A stretch of 64,000 nt of DNA from Amycolatopsis sulphurea (GTDB lineage: Bacteria; Actinomycetota; Actinomycetes; Mycobacteriales; Pseudonocardiaceae): the NCBI RefSeq assembly GCF_002564045.1, contig NZ_PDJK01000001.1, positions 248,001-312,000 on the forward strand. Reading direction: 5' to 3'. Numbering within the stretch: position 1 is the first letter of the stretch; every line of letters starts with the position of its first letter. Under the pieces are notes generated by a model. That model worked only from the letters and a program-made list of their open reading frames with translations, was not told the DNA's origin and made no database searches. Below, piece after piece: positions 43,860-52,238 of this stretch. The translations under genes were made by a program, and so were the position numbers.

Positions 43860-44861
43860 GTGGACTATGTGCTGGTGTCAGTGCCTTTCTTCCTGGCCTT
43901 CGCGATTCTCTTCAGGCTCGAACGGCGCCGGTTGATCAACGGCGTGCCGTTCGTGATCGGTCTGCTCCTGCTCGGCATGGGCGTGACGTCCCTGCTGCAG
44001 GAGATCCCCGGGATGCACGAAGTGATCAACGGCACGACCGCCGGGACCGCCGTCCTGCTGGCGGTCTTCTTGCTGCTGCCGCTGTTCTTGGTGTGCAACG
44101 GTTTCCTGATGCTGCGCCGCGAAGGCCGGCGGCTGGGGAATCTGTTGTCGCTGCTGGCCGGGCTCGCCCTCTTCGCCTTCGCCCCGCTGCTGATCTCGTT
44201 GGGCAAAGGGGCCAACCCGGTCTGGCTGGAGACGACGATCACCGCGGTCGGGGTCCCGCTCGGCTATCTGTCCGGCCTGTTCGCCGTGTACGTCCTCTAC
44301 TCGCTCGTCTACGGCCTGGTCCCGCACCGGACCGGGGTGGATTTCATCGTCGTGCACGGTTCCCGGCTGATCCGCGCGAAGGTGCCGCCCCTGCTGGCGA
44401 GCCGGCTCGACCGGGCGAGGAGGGTGTACGACTCGGAGAACGCGCGCGGCGGCCGGCCGATCCTCATCACCTCGGGTGGTCAGGGACCCGACGAGGAGCT
44501 GGCCGAGGCCCGGGCGATGGCGGACTACTTGATCGAAGCCGGCGTGCCGCAGGACCGCGTCCTGCTGGAGGACCGCTCCACCACGACCGAGCAGAACCTG
44601 CGGTACAGCAAGGAGATCATGCTCGGCCTCAAGCCGGACTACCGCTCGGTGCTGGTGACGAACAACTACCACGCCTTCCGCACCGCGCTGATCTCCCGCC
44701 GTGCGCGGATCAACGGCCAGGTACTCGGCTCGCGCACCGCCTGGTACTACCTGCCGAGCGCGACCATCCGCGAGTTCGTCGGCATCCTGCGGGACTATGC
44801 GATCCTCAACGGGGTCATCGCCGTGGCGCTGGTTGTGGCGTATCTGATCTGGCTCCGCTGA
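43860..44861 (+). CDS. YdcF/SanA-like (DUF218) membrane protein
   Basis: The N-terminal 180 residues hold about six hydrophobic segments (FFLAFAILF, PFVIGLLLLGMGVTSLL, TAVLLAVFLLLPLFLVCNGFLML and so on). A DUF218 domain follows (FIVVHGSRLIRAKVPPLLASRLDRARRVYD, ILITSGGQGPDEELAEARAMADYLIEAGVP, EDRSTTTEQNLRYSK, LVTNNYHAFRTAL), and a final membrane helix (NGVIAVALVVAYLIWL) closes the protein. Proteins of this family are linked to envelope integrity and vancomycin sensitivity in E. coli. The GTG start at 43860 is the most upstream plausible one; a start at 43869 is possible. Confidence 0.85.
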   Translation: MDYVLVSVPFFLAFAILFRLERRRLINGVPFVIGLLLLGMGVTSLLQEIPGMHEVINGTTAGTAVLLAVFLLLPLFLVCNGFLMLRREGRRLGNLLSLLAGLALFAFAPLLISLGKGANPVWLETTITAVGVPLGYLSGLFAVYVLYSLVYGLVPHRTGVDFIVVHGSRLIRAKVPPLLASRLDRARRVYDSENARGGRPILITSGGQGPDEELAEARAMADYLIEAGVPQDRVLLEDRSTTTEQNLRYSKEIMLGLKPDYRSVLVTNNYHAFRTALISRRARINGQVLGSRTAWYYLPSATIREFVGILRDYAILNGVIAVALVVAYLIWLR

Positions 44862-45067
44862 CCCCTGTGGGGCGTCGCCCGGGTCCGGGGAGACGGTCTT
44901 CGTGGGGACCCCGTCCAGGCCCACCGGTGCCGGGTCACCGCGCGGTCTCGGGCGGCGTAGAAGTCGTTTTGTAGCGCGGTTTTACTCCGTGCCGCTGTCC
45001 GGCTGCGGCCGGGAACTCCCGACCACGCAGGCCACCCGGCGCGGCTCGCGTACCGGGGCTTATGGGA

Positions 45068-45103
45068 CAGCGGCAGCCCCGGTACGTACCGGGGCTGCCG
45101 CTG
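45068..45103. repeat. 36-bp perfect palindrome
   Basis: Arms of 18 bp (one begins CAGCGGCAGCCCCGGTAC) meet without a spacer. It lies between the ends of two convergent genes and could form a cruciform or a terminator hairpin. It is unrelated to the GTGAAGGGG family. Confidence 0.9.
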
Positions 45104-45388
45104 CCGGCCGGTTTGCCGGGGCGGGCTTGCGGAGGGTTCGCAGGGGTGCGCGTCGCGGCCGTGTCCCGGTGGTGGCCCCGGTACACCGTGGGCTGCCGCT
45201 GTCGGCCGGTTTGCCCGGACGGGCTCGCGGAGGGTTGCCGGAGCACGAGCTGTGGGCGTGCCCCGGCGGTCGTCACGGTGCGCCGTGGGGTTTCGCCGTC
45301 AGCCGGGTTGTCCGGGCAGGCTCTTCGAGGGTTCGCCGGGGCACGAGCCGCTGCTGGTCCGGCCGGTGCTGATGAAGTCCACCGCTTT
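45095..45388. repeat. 98-bp imperfect tandem repeat, three copies, running into a gene end
   Basis: Units begin at 45095, 45193 and 45291 with CTGCCGCTG-CGGCCGGTTTGCC or a diverged form. The third unit covers the last codons of the peptidase gene, while the first two are non-coding, so the array seems to have grown from that gene's 3' end. The 98-bp period is not a multiple of three. Nothing else is visible in 44862-45298. Confidence 0.7.
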
Positions 45389-46801
45389 GCTCGCGCAGTC
45401 GACGAGGTCCAGGGAGCCGTGCGCACCATTGTCGACGGTGAGTACCTCGCCGCCGATCCGGCGCTTCATCTGCTCGGCCCACACCAGGGGCGTGATCGCT
45501 TCGTAGCGGTGGCCGACGAGCTGCAGCGGGCTCGTTCCCCGCTGGAGGTCCCAGCCGGGGCCGTGGGTCAGTGGCCAGCCGGCGCACCAGTTGCTGTAGC
45601 CCGCGCCGTTGGCGAACATCGGGTATTTCTCCGCACGGTGCTGCTTCAGCCGCCACGCGGCGTCGGCATCGGGTGCGGCACCCTGGTCGTTGCAGAGCAC
45701 CGCGCGCTGCATCAACAGGCCGCCGCTGCTGTTCGGCTGGAGTCCCCAGCTGTCGTGTTCGGGTTCCTCTCCGGTCAGCGGGGGTACACCGCCGTCGCGG
45801 AGCGCGGCCACGCTGCGTGCCACCTCGTCCCAGTGGGGGCGCTGGTAGGACAGGATCGCCGAAAGCGAGCCGTCGGAGTACTCGCGCGTTTTGCCGTCCG
45901 GTCCTTTGACAGTGACCGGGTGCTCGCCGAGACGCCGCCACAGCGACAGCGCCAAGTCGCGAACCTCGCGACTTGTCCGGCCGAGGTGATAGGTGCTGTC
46001 ACGGTCGGCGGCCCACGCCGCGAAGTCCTCGTAGCCGGCCTGCTTGGCGGCGGACGTACCGCGTTCCATGGTCTCAACCGAGAACTCGGGCGGCATCACC
46101 GAGTCGAGGAGCATGCGGTCGACGTTGCGGTCGTAGTGACTGCGATAGACGGCACCCAGCGCGGTTCCCCAGGAAATGCCGAAGAAGCTGATCTTCTTCT
46201 CGCCCAGCGCCACCCGGATGTCGTCCATGTCGTCGGCCACGGCGCGGGTGTTGAGCCGGGAGATCAGTTCACGGTCGTAGCCGGTGCAGCGGGCGTTGGC
46301 GTGTGCTTCGATCTCGTATTCGGCCCGGAAGCGTTGCTCGGCACCGGTGCCCGGGGCGGGTTCGACGCCGTCGCTCGCGTCCTTCGGGCATTCGAATCCG
46401 CCGCTCAGCCCGACACCTCGCGGGTCGAAGCCGATGAGGTCGTGGTCGCGGCCCACGTCCTTCAACGTGGTCTGGGTCAACGACCACGGCATCCCGATAC
46501 CCTGGTTGCCCGGTCCACCGGGATTCATCAGCAGCACCCCGCGGCGTTGCTGCGGTTCGGTAGCCCGGATCCGGCTGACCGCGATGCCGATGGTGCGGCC
46601 GGCCGGGCTGGCATGGTCGAGCGGGACGGTGACGGTCGCGCATTCGGAGCGGTCGTCCTCCTTCTCCCACTCCTGGTGCACGGATCGGCACGGCGCCCAG
46701 CTCAGTCCGCTGTCCGGCGCGGTGGACGCGGAGGCGGGCGTGGTCAGCGCGGGTGCGGCCAGCATTGCCGCGGTCAGATACAGGGGAAAAGAATTCGGCA
46801 T
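45299..46801 (-). CDS. Secreted tripeptidyl-aminopeptidase-like alpha/beta hydrolase
   Basis: The 500-residue protein has a signal peptide (MPNSFPLYLTAAMLAAPALTTPASA) and resembles Streptomyces SlpD/SlpE-type tripeptidyl aminopeptidases that clip peptides outside the cell. Features are VLLMNPGGPGNQG (oxyanion region), the nucleophile Ser in GISWGTALG, and the His in DNGAHGS. The acid position reads HRYEAITP, with Glu three residues before Thr where Asp is usual. ATG 46801 has GGAAGAAG upstream. It shares a 359-bp divergent promoter region with the SDR operon. Confidence 0.88.
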   Translation of the reverse strand: MPNSFPLYLTAAMLAAPALTTPASASTAPDSGLSWAPCRSVHQEWEKEDDRSECATVTVPLDHASPAGRTIGIAVSRIRATEPQQRRGVLLMNPGGPGNQGIGMPWSLTQTTLKDVGRDHDLIGFDPRGVGLSGGFECPKDASDGVEPAPGTGAEQRFRAEYEIEAHANARCTGYDRELISRLNTRAVADDMDDIRVALGEKKISFFGISWGTALGAVYRSHYDRNVDRMLLDSVMPPEFSVETMERGTSAAKQAGYEDFAAWAADRDSTYHLGRTSREVRDLALSLWRRLGEHPVTVKGPDGKTREYSDGSLSAILSYQRPHWDEVARSVAALRDGGVPPLTGEEPEHDSWGLQPNSSGGLLMQRAVLCNDQGAAPDADAAWRLKQHRAEKYPMFANGAGYSNWCAGWPLTHGPGWDLQRGTSPLQLVGHRYEAITPLVWAEQMKRRIGGEVLTVDNGAHGSLDLVDCASKAVDFISTGRTSSGSCPGEPSKSLPGQPG

Positions 46802-47160
46802 GGCTTCTTCCGGTCGTGCGAGAGGGCAGCGTCTCGAAGGGATCTGCTGCGGTGTGGGGAAAGCGTACTCAGCATTCGTGGCCGGGCTCCGCCGACCGCT
46901 CGTTGATCGTTTCCGTCGGCGGTGCCGGTCGGTCCGGCTCGGCGTGGCCTGTTCCTGCGGGTGGCGGTGGTCGGGTGTGCTCGGCTCCTCAGGTCGGCAG
47001 GGCCGCGGCCGCGCCCACGGAAGGTGACTTCCGTGGTTGCCCTCCGTGTTTTCCCGGTTGCGGGCGGCGGGCAGGGTTTTGAGTGTGGGCGAACCCCCGA
47101 TAGGCTGGGTAAGCAACCGCTTAGCCGCCTCGTGTGCGGCAGGATCAGGAGGCTTGTTTC
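46802..47160. other. Divergent promoter region between peptidase and SDR genes
   Basis: No gene is supported here. It must hold both promoters. Near the SDR side is the TAAGC-N4-GCTTA dyad listed separately. Confidence 0.5.
47110..47123. promoter_or_regulatory. Operator TAAGCAACCGCTTA upstream of the SDR operon
   Basis: A perfect TAAGC/GCTTA dyad with a 4-bp spacer lies 38-51 bp before the GTG at 47161. It belongs to the same motif as the sites at 28663 and 54668. Confidence 0.55.
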
Positions 47161-47913
47161 GTGAACTCGTTCAAGGACCGCGTGGCCCTGGTGACCGGGG
47201 CCAGCCGGGGGATCGGGCTGGGTATTGCCAGGGAGCTGGTGGCGCGAGGAGCGCGGGTGTGCGTCACCGCGCGCAAACCGGAGCCGCTGGCCGAGGCGGT
47301 GGCCGCGCTGGGCGGGGACGAGCACGCCCTCGGGGTGCCCGGCAAGGCGGACGACGAGGCGCACCGCGCGGACGCGATCGCGCAGGCGATCGCCCGCTTC
47401 GGGCGGCTCGACATGCTGGTCAACAACACGGGGATCAACCCGGTCCACGGGTCCGTGCTGGACGTCGAGGAGTCGGCCGCGGCGAAGATCATGGCGGTCA
47501 ACGTGCTCGCGCCGCTGGCGTGGATCCGGCTGGCCCGGGACGCCTGGATGGGCGAGCACGGCGGGTCGGTGGTCAACGTCGCCTCGGTCGCCGGGCTGCG
47601 GGCCTCGCCGGGGATCGGCATCTACGGGGTCAGCAAGGCCGCGCTGATCCGGCTGACCCAGGAGGTCGCCGACGAACTCGGCCCGCGGATCCGGGTGAAC
47701 GCGGTGGCGCCGGCGGTGGTCAAGACCAAGTTCGCGACCGCGCTGTACGAGGGACGGGAAGAGGAGGTCGCCAAGGCTTATCCGCTGAAGCGGCTGGGGG
47801 TGCCCGAGGACATCGCGGGGGCGGTCGCGTTCCTGCTGTCCGAGGAGGCCGGCTGGGTCACCGGACAGACCTTGGTTCTCGACGGCGGCCTGACCCTCGG
47901 CGGTGGCCTGTGA
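47161..47913 (+). CDS. Short-chain dehydrogenase/reductase
   Basis: This 250-residue classical SDR has the cofactor loop TGASRGIGLGIA, NNTGIN, the catalytic Ser in NVASVAGLRA, YGVSK with the Tyr-Lys pair, and the C-terminal GQTLVLDGG. GTG 47161 follows AGGAGG at 8-bp spacing. It overlaps the next SDR by 4 bp (GTGA). It probably oxidises or reduces a hydroxyacyl or ketoacyl intermediate; the operator links it to the other lipid operon. Confidence 0.92.
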   Translation: MNSFKDRVALVTGASRGIGLGIARELVARGARVCVTARKPEPLAEAVAALGGDEHALGVPGKADDEAHRADAIAQAIARFGRLDMLVNNTGINPVHGSVLDVEESAAAKIMAVNVLAPLAWIRLARDAWMGEHGGSVVNVASVAGLRASPGIGIYGVSKAALIRLTQEVADELGPRIRVNAVAPAVVKTKFATALYEGREEEVAKAYPLKRLGVPEDIAGAVAFLLSEEAGWVTGQTLVLDGGLTLGGGL

Positions 47914-48680
47914 GCGCAGGTGTCGTGGTCACCGGCGGCGGGGGCGGGATCGGCGCCGCGATCGCCCGCCGGTTCGCCGCGGACGGGGCGCGGGTGCTCG
48001 TCGCGGACCTGGACGGGGACCGGGCCACGGAGGTGGCCGCGGAGATCGGCGGGACCGCGTTCGGCGGGGACGTGGCCGGCGAAGCCGGCGTGGCGCGCCT
48101 GGTCGCTGCGGCCCGCGAGGCTCTCGGCGAGATCGACGTCTTCTGCGCCAACGCCGGAGTCGCGCCGTTCGGCGAGAAGCACGCGACCGAGGACGACTGG
48201 GCGGCTGCCTGGAACGTGAACGTGATGGCGCACGTTCGTGCCGCCCGTGCGCTGCTGCCCGCGTGGCTGGCACGCGGTGCGGGACATTTCATCGTCACCG
48301 CCTCCGCCGCCGGGCTGCTGACCAGCCTGGGCTCGGCGCCCTATTCGGTGACCAAGCACGGCGCGGTGGCGTTCGCCGAATGGCTCTCCGCGACCTACCG
48401 GCACCGCGGCATCACCGTGCAGGCGATCTGCCCGCAAGGGGTGCGCACCGCCATGCTGGAGAGCGCCGGGGAACGCGGAGAGCTGCTGATGGGCGCGGCG
48501 GCGATCGAACCGGACCAGGTTGCCGACGCCCTGTTCACGGCGATCGAGGAAGGCCGCTTCCTGGTCCTGCCGCACCCCGAGGTCGCGGACTACTACGCCG
48601 CACGGGCCGCCGACCCGGATCGCTGGCTCGGCGGCATGAACAAGCTGCAGCGGAAGCTGGAGCAGCTTCCCGACGCATGA
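47910..48680 (+). CDS. Short-chain dehydrogenase/reductase
   Basis: This second SDR has 256 residues and starts at the GTG of the GTGA overlap. It shows TGGGGGIGAAIA, CANAGV, VTASAAGLL, YSVTKHGAVAFAEWL and a longer C-terminal region (HPEVADYYAARAADPDRWLGGMNKLQ) typical of an actinobacterial SDR subgroup next to acyl-CoA dehydrogenases. The catalytic Ser/Tyr/Lys are present. Its stop is 20 bp from the palindrome that separates it from the convergent operon. Confidence 0.92.
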   Translation: MSAGVVVTGGGGGIGAAIARRFAADGARVLVADLDGDRATEVAAEIGGTAFGGDVAGEAGVARLVAAAREALGEIDVFCANAGVAPFGEKHATEDDWAAAWNVNVMAHVRAARALLPAWLARGAGHFIVTASAAGLLTSLGSAPYSVTKHGAVAFAEWLSATYRHRGITVQAICPQGVRTAMLESAGERGELLMGAAAIEPDQVADALFTAIEEGRFLVLPHPEVADYYAARAADPDRWLGGMNKLQRKLEQLPDA

Positions 48681-48699
48681 CCCGCTCCGGCGCTGTGGC

Positions 48700-48752
48700 G
48701 CTGTGAAGGGGCCCTTCACGGACTCAGAGTCCGTGAAGGGCCCCTTCACAGC
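48700..48752. repeat. 53-bp palindrome between convergent operons
   Basis: A perfect copy with the CTCAGAG centre fills the 74-bp gap between stops at 48680 (plus) and 48755 (minus). This is the clearest case for a bidirectional terminator role. Confidence 0.92.
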
Positions 48753-48754
48753 CC

Positions 48755-49849
48755 TCACCCAGGCAGGTCGACCAGTTCGGCCAGCCGTGTCCGGTGGCGG
48801 CCCGGGGTGCCGAAGGCCAGCTCGTCGCTCTTCGCGCGCTTGAGGTACAGGTGCAGGGGGTGTTCCCAGGTCATCCCGATCCCGCCGTGTAGCTGGACGG
48901 CCTCTTCGGTGGCGTGCACGGCGACCGGTGCCGCGCGGGCCTGGGCGACGGCGACGGCGATCGGGACGTCGTAGCCGCCGGCGAGGGCGTCGGCGGCGTA
49001 GCGGGCGGTCGCGCGGGCGTTGACCAGCTCGGTGTACAGGTTGGCCAAGCGGTGTTTGAGCGACTGGAAACCGCCGACCGGGCGGCCGAACTGGTACCGG
49101 CCCTTCAAGTACGTCACAGTCTCGGTCAGTGCCCATTCTGCCAAACCGGTCTGTTCCGAGGCGAGCAGGCCCGCCGCGGTCGAGAGGGCACTGTCCAAAG
49201 CGGACTCGGCGGCGGGGCCGAGGACGATCGGCCGGGCGGTGGCGCCGGAGAAGGTCACGTCGGCGATTCGGCGGGTGAGGTCGAGGGGGACGACTTCGGT
49301 GACCGTCGCTGCGGAACTGTCCACGGCGTACAGGCCCGGACCATCCGAAGTGGACACTGCAGGCACCACGAACGTCGCAGCCGCCGAAGCGTCGGCCACG
49401 GTGCGGACCTGGCCGGTCAGGGTGCCGTCGGCGCGGACGGTGGCCGGAAAAGGCGAACCGGGGGCGGTGGTGAGCGGGACGGCGAGTGCGGCGGTCAGCT
49501 CTCCGGAGGCCAGCGGGGACAGGAGTTCGTCGCCGGTGGGCAGCAGGGCCGCGGTCGCGAGGACCGCGCTGCCCAGGAACGGCACCGGTGCCACGCTGCG
49601 GCCCAGTTCTTCGAGCACGACGGCGGTCTCCCGGGCCGAAGCACCGTGCCCGCCCAGCGATTCGGGCACCATCAGCCCGGCGGCGCCCAGGTCGGCGGCG
49701 AGTGTCCGCCACAGGCCGAGGTCGTACGGCTCGGTCGATTCCGTTCGCGCGAGCACGGCCGCGGCATCGGCCCGGTCGGTCAGCAGCGCACGCACGGACG
49801 CGCGCAGATCCTCTTCGACGTCGGAGTAAAGCAGGTCCGGCGAGTTCAT
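48755..49849 (-). CDS. Acyl-CoA dehydrogenase family protein
   Basis: At 364 residues it has a compact acyl-CoA dehydrogenase fold with weaker central motifs: the flavin-binding TEPxxGSD segment is not recognisable in the region 120-190. The C-terminal LKGRYQFGRPVGGFQSLKHRLANLY and AVQLHGGIGMTWEHPLHLYLKRAK are clear. Such partners often form heteromeric dehydrogenases with a second, catalytic acyl-CoA dehydrogenase, here likely the gene at 49846. The ATG overlaps that gene's stop. It is the last gene of the minus-strand operon. Confidence 0.9.
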   Translation of the reverse strand: MNSPDLLYSDVEEDLRASVRALLTDRADAAAVLARTESTEPYDLGLWRTLAADLGAAGLMVPESLGGHGASARETAVVLEELGRSVAPVPFLGSAVLATAALLPTGDELLSPLASGELTAALAVPLTTAPGSPFPATVRADGTLTGQVRTVADASAAATFVVPAVSTSDGPGLYAVDSSAATVTEVVPLDLTRRIADVTFSGATARPIVLGPAAESALDSALSTAAGLLASEQTGLAEWALTETVTYLKGRYQFGRPVGGFQSLKHRLANLYTELVNARATARYAADALAGGYDVPIAVAVAQARAAPVAVHATEEAVQLHGGIGMTWEHPLHLYLKRAKSDELAFGTPGRHRTRLAELVDLPG

Positions 49850-51018
49850 CGCGGCAGGTCCTTCCAGGCGACGTCCTTGTCCACCCGCGGCTCGGACGGC
49901 AGCCCCAGCACGCGTTCGGAGATGATGTTCCGCAGCACCTCGGACGTGCCGCCTTCGATCGAGTTTCCCTTGGCACGCAAGTATCGGTACCCGGCTTCAC
50001 GGCCGGTGAAGTCGACCGACTCGGGGCGCCGCAGCGTCCAGTCGTCGTAACGCAGGCCCTCCTCGCCGAGCAGCTCGATTTCCAGCCCGCTCAGCTTCTG
50101 GTTCAGCTCGGCGAAGGCGACCTTCATCGCCGAGCCCTCCGGTCCGGGCGCGCCGGCGGTGAGCTGCTGGCGCAACCGGTCACCGGCCAGCCGCAGTGAT
50201 TCGGCCTCCACCCACAGCTGCACGAGCCGGTCGCGCAGCTGTGGGGTGCGCAGCTCGGGGCGTTCCCGCCAGGTCTTGGTGAGCACCCCGAGCATGCCGC
50301 CCTCGCGGGGCTGAGCGACCGCGCCGATCGAGACCCGCTCGTTCATCAGCGTGGTCTGCGCGACTTTCCAGCCCTCGCCGACCGCGCCGAGCCGGTGCGC
50401 GTCGGGGATCCGCACCTCGGTCAGGAAGACCTCGTTGAACTCGGCCTCGCCGGTGATCTGCCGCAACGGCCGGACCTCGATCCCCGGCGCGGTCATGTCG
50501 CACAGGAAGTACGTCATGCCCTGGTGCTTGGGCACGTCCGGATCGGTGCGGGTGACGAGGATGGCCCACTGCGCGTTGTGCGCGCCGGAGGTCCACACTT
50601 TCTGCCCGGTGACGACCCAGTCGTCGCCGTCGCGGACGGCCCGGGTGGCCAGCGCGGCCAGGTCCGAGCCCGCGCCGGGCTCGCTGAACAGCTGGCACCA
50701 GACCTCCTCGCCGGTCCACAGTGGACGGAGGTGGCGCTTGCGCTGCTCGTCGGTGCCGAAGGCGAGGATCGTCGGCCCGGCCATGCCGAGGCCGATCGTG
50801 TTCCGGCCCGGCTGGTTGTCCGGCGCGCCCGCTTCGGCGAACGCGGCGTCGACCCCGGCCTGCTCGGCCCGGGGCGCGGCCTGCCCGCCGAGACCCGGTG
50901 GGAAATACACCCAGGCGAGCCCGGCGTCGAACCGGGCGCGCAGGAAGTCCAGGCGTGGCAAGGTCTTCGGGTCGTGCGCGGCGAGGAACTCCGCAACCTG
51001 GTCCTGTAAAGCGGTCAC
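49846..51018 (-). CDS. Acyl-CoA dehydrogenase
   Basis: This 390-residue enzyme is flavin-binding and complete: LFSEPGAGSDLAALATRA, GQKVWTSGAHNAQWAILVTRTD, VGEGWKVAQTTLMNER and a C-terminal YLRAKGNSIEGGTSEVLRNIISERVLGLP with the expected Glu region. GTG 51018 sits in a GTGA overlap with the upstream acyl-CoA dehydrogenase gene. It resembles FadE-type enzymes from steroid and side-chain catabolism operons, often heteromers with the neighbouring small partner. Substrate unproven. Confidence 0.92.
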   Translation of the reverse strand: MTALQDQVAEFLAAHDPKTLPRLDFLRARFDAGLAWVYFPPGLGGQAAPRAEQAGVDAAFAEAGAPDNQPGRNTIGLGMAGPTILAFGTDEQRKRHLRPLWTGEEVWCQLFSEPGAGSDLAALATRAVRDGDDWVVTGQKVWTSGAHNAQWAILVTRTDPDVPKHQGMTYFLCDMTAPGIEVRPLRQITGEAEFNEVFLTEVRIPDAHRLGAVGEGWKVAQTTLMNERVSIGAVAQPREGGMLGVLTKTWRERPELRTPQLRDRLVQLWVEAESLRLAGDRLRQQLTAGAPGPEGSAMKVAFAELNQKLSGLEIELLGEEGLRYDDWTLRRPESVDFTGREAGYRYLRAKGNSIEGGTSEVLRNIISERVLGLPSEPRVDKDVAWKDLPR

Positions 51019-52238
51019 CGGGCGGCCTCCGCGCGGTACTTCTTCAGCTCCCGGTGCGCCAGGGACCGCTTGTGTACTTCGTCCGGCCCGTCGGCCAGCC
51101 GCAGCATGCGCGCGGCCGCCCACAGCTCGGCGAGCGGGAAGTCCTGGCTGACGCCCCCCGCGCCGTGCGCCTGGATCGCCTTGTCCAGGATCCACTCCAC
51201 GTCGCGCGGGGTGGCGATCTTGATCGCCTGGATCTCGGTGTGTGCGCCCCGGTTGCCCACGGTGTCCATCAGCCACGCGGTCTTGAGCACGAGCAGCCGC
51301 AGCTGCTCGATCCGCACGCGTGATTCGGCGATCCAGTCCTGCACCACCCCGGCCTCGGCGATCGGCTTGCCGAACGTCTCGCGGGTGAGCGTGCGCCGGC
51401 ACAGGGCCGCCACCGCGCGTTCGGCCATCCCGATCGCGCGCATGCAGTGGTGGATACGGCCGGGGCCGAGCCGCGCCTGCGCGATGGCGAACCCGGAACC
51501 CTCCTCGGCGAGCAGATTGTCCACCGGCACCCGCACGTCCTCGAACCGCACCTCGGCGTGGCCGCCGTGGTCGCCGTCGGTGTAGCCGAACACGTGCATG
51601 CCACGCTCGACGGTGAGCCCCGGCGTCTCCCGCGGGACGAGGATCATGCTCTGCTGCCGGTGCGGCTCGGCTTCGGGATCGGTCTTGCCCATCACGATGA
51701 AGATCGCGCAGTCCGGGCTCATCGCGCCGGAGATGTACCACTTGCGGCCGTTGATCACGTACTGGTCGCCTTCGCGGCGGATGCTGGTGGCGATGTTGCG
51801 CGCGTCGGAGGAGGCGACCTCCGGCTCGGTCATCGCGAACGCCGAGCGGATCTCCCCGTCCAGCAACGGCCGCAGCCACTGCTTGCGCTGCGCCTCGTTG
51901 CCGAACATGGCGAGGACTTCCATGTTCCCGGTGTCCGGGGCGGCGCAGTTGAGCGCGACCGGCGCGAGGTGCGGGCTGCGGCCGGTGATCTCGGCCAGCG
52001 GCGCGTACTGGAGATTGGTCAGCCCGGCACCGTGCTCGCCGGGCAGGAAGAAGTTCCACAGACCGCGTTTCCGGGCCTCGGCCTTGAGTTCCTCGACGAT
52101 CGGCGGCGCCGTCCACGGGTCGCTGCGTTCGGCGATCTGCTGCTGGAACACGGGTTCGGCGGGGTAGATGTGCGAATCCATGAACTCGAGCAGCTGTTCG
52201 CGCAACTGCTCGGTCCGGGCGTCGAACGCGAAGTCCAT
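51015..52238 (-). CDS. Acyl-CoA dehydrogenase
   Basis: This third acyl-CoA dehydrogenase of the operon has 407 residues. Motifs are AFAMTEPEVASSDARNI, NGRKWYISGAMSPDCAIFIVMG, RIHHCMRAIGMAERAVAALCRR and IQAHGAGGVSQDFPLAELWAAARMLRLADGPDEVH, matching the ACAD10/11-like group for long or branched chains. ATG 52238 has AGGAG 5 bp upstream; GTG 52241 is an alternative. It directly follows and overlaps the phosphotransferase gene, a pairing that mirrors the fused ACAD10/11 proteins of animals. Confidence 0.93.
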   Translation of the reverse strand: MDFAFDARTEQLREQLLEFMDSHIYPAEPVFQQQIAERSDPWTAPPIVEELKAEARKRGLWNFFLPGEHGAGLTNLQYAPLAEITGRSPHLAPVALNCAAPDTGNMEVLAMFGNEAQRKQWLRPLLDGEIRSAFAMTEPEVASSDARNIATSIRREGDQYVINGRKWYISGAMSPDCAIFIVMGKTDPEAEPHRQQSMILVPRETPGLTVERGMHVFGYTDGDHGGHAEVRFEDVRVPVDNLLAEEGSGFAIAQARLGPGRIHHCMRAIGMAERAVAALCRRTLTRETFGKPIAEAGVVQDWIAESRVRIEQLRLLVLKTAWLMDTVGNRGAHTEIQAIKIATPRDVEWILDKAIQAHGAGGVSQDFPLAELWAAARMLRLADGPDEVHKRSLAHRELKKYRAEAAR

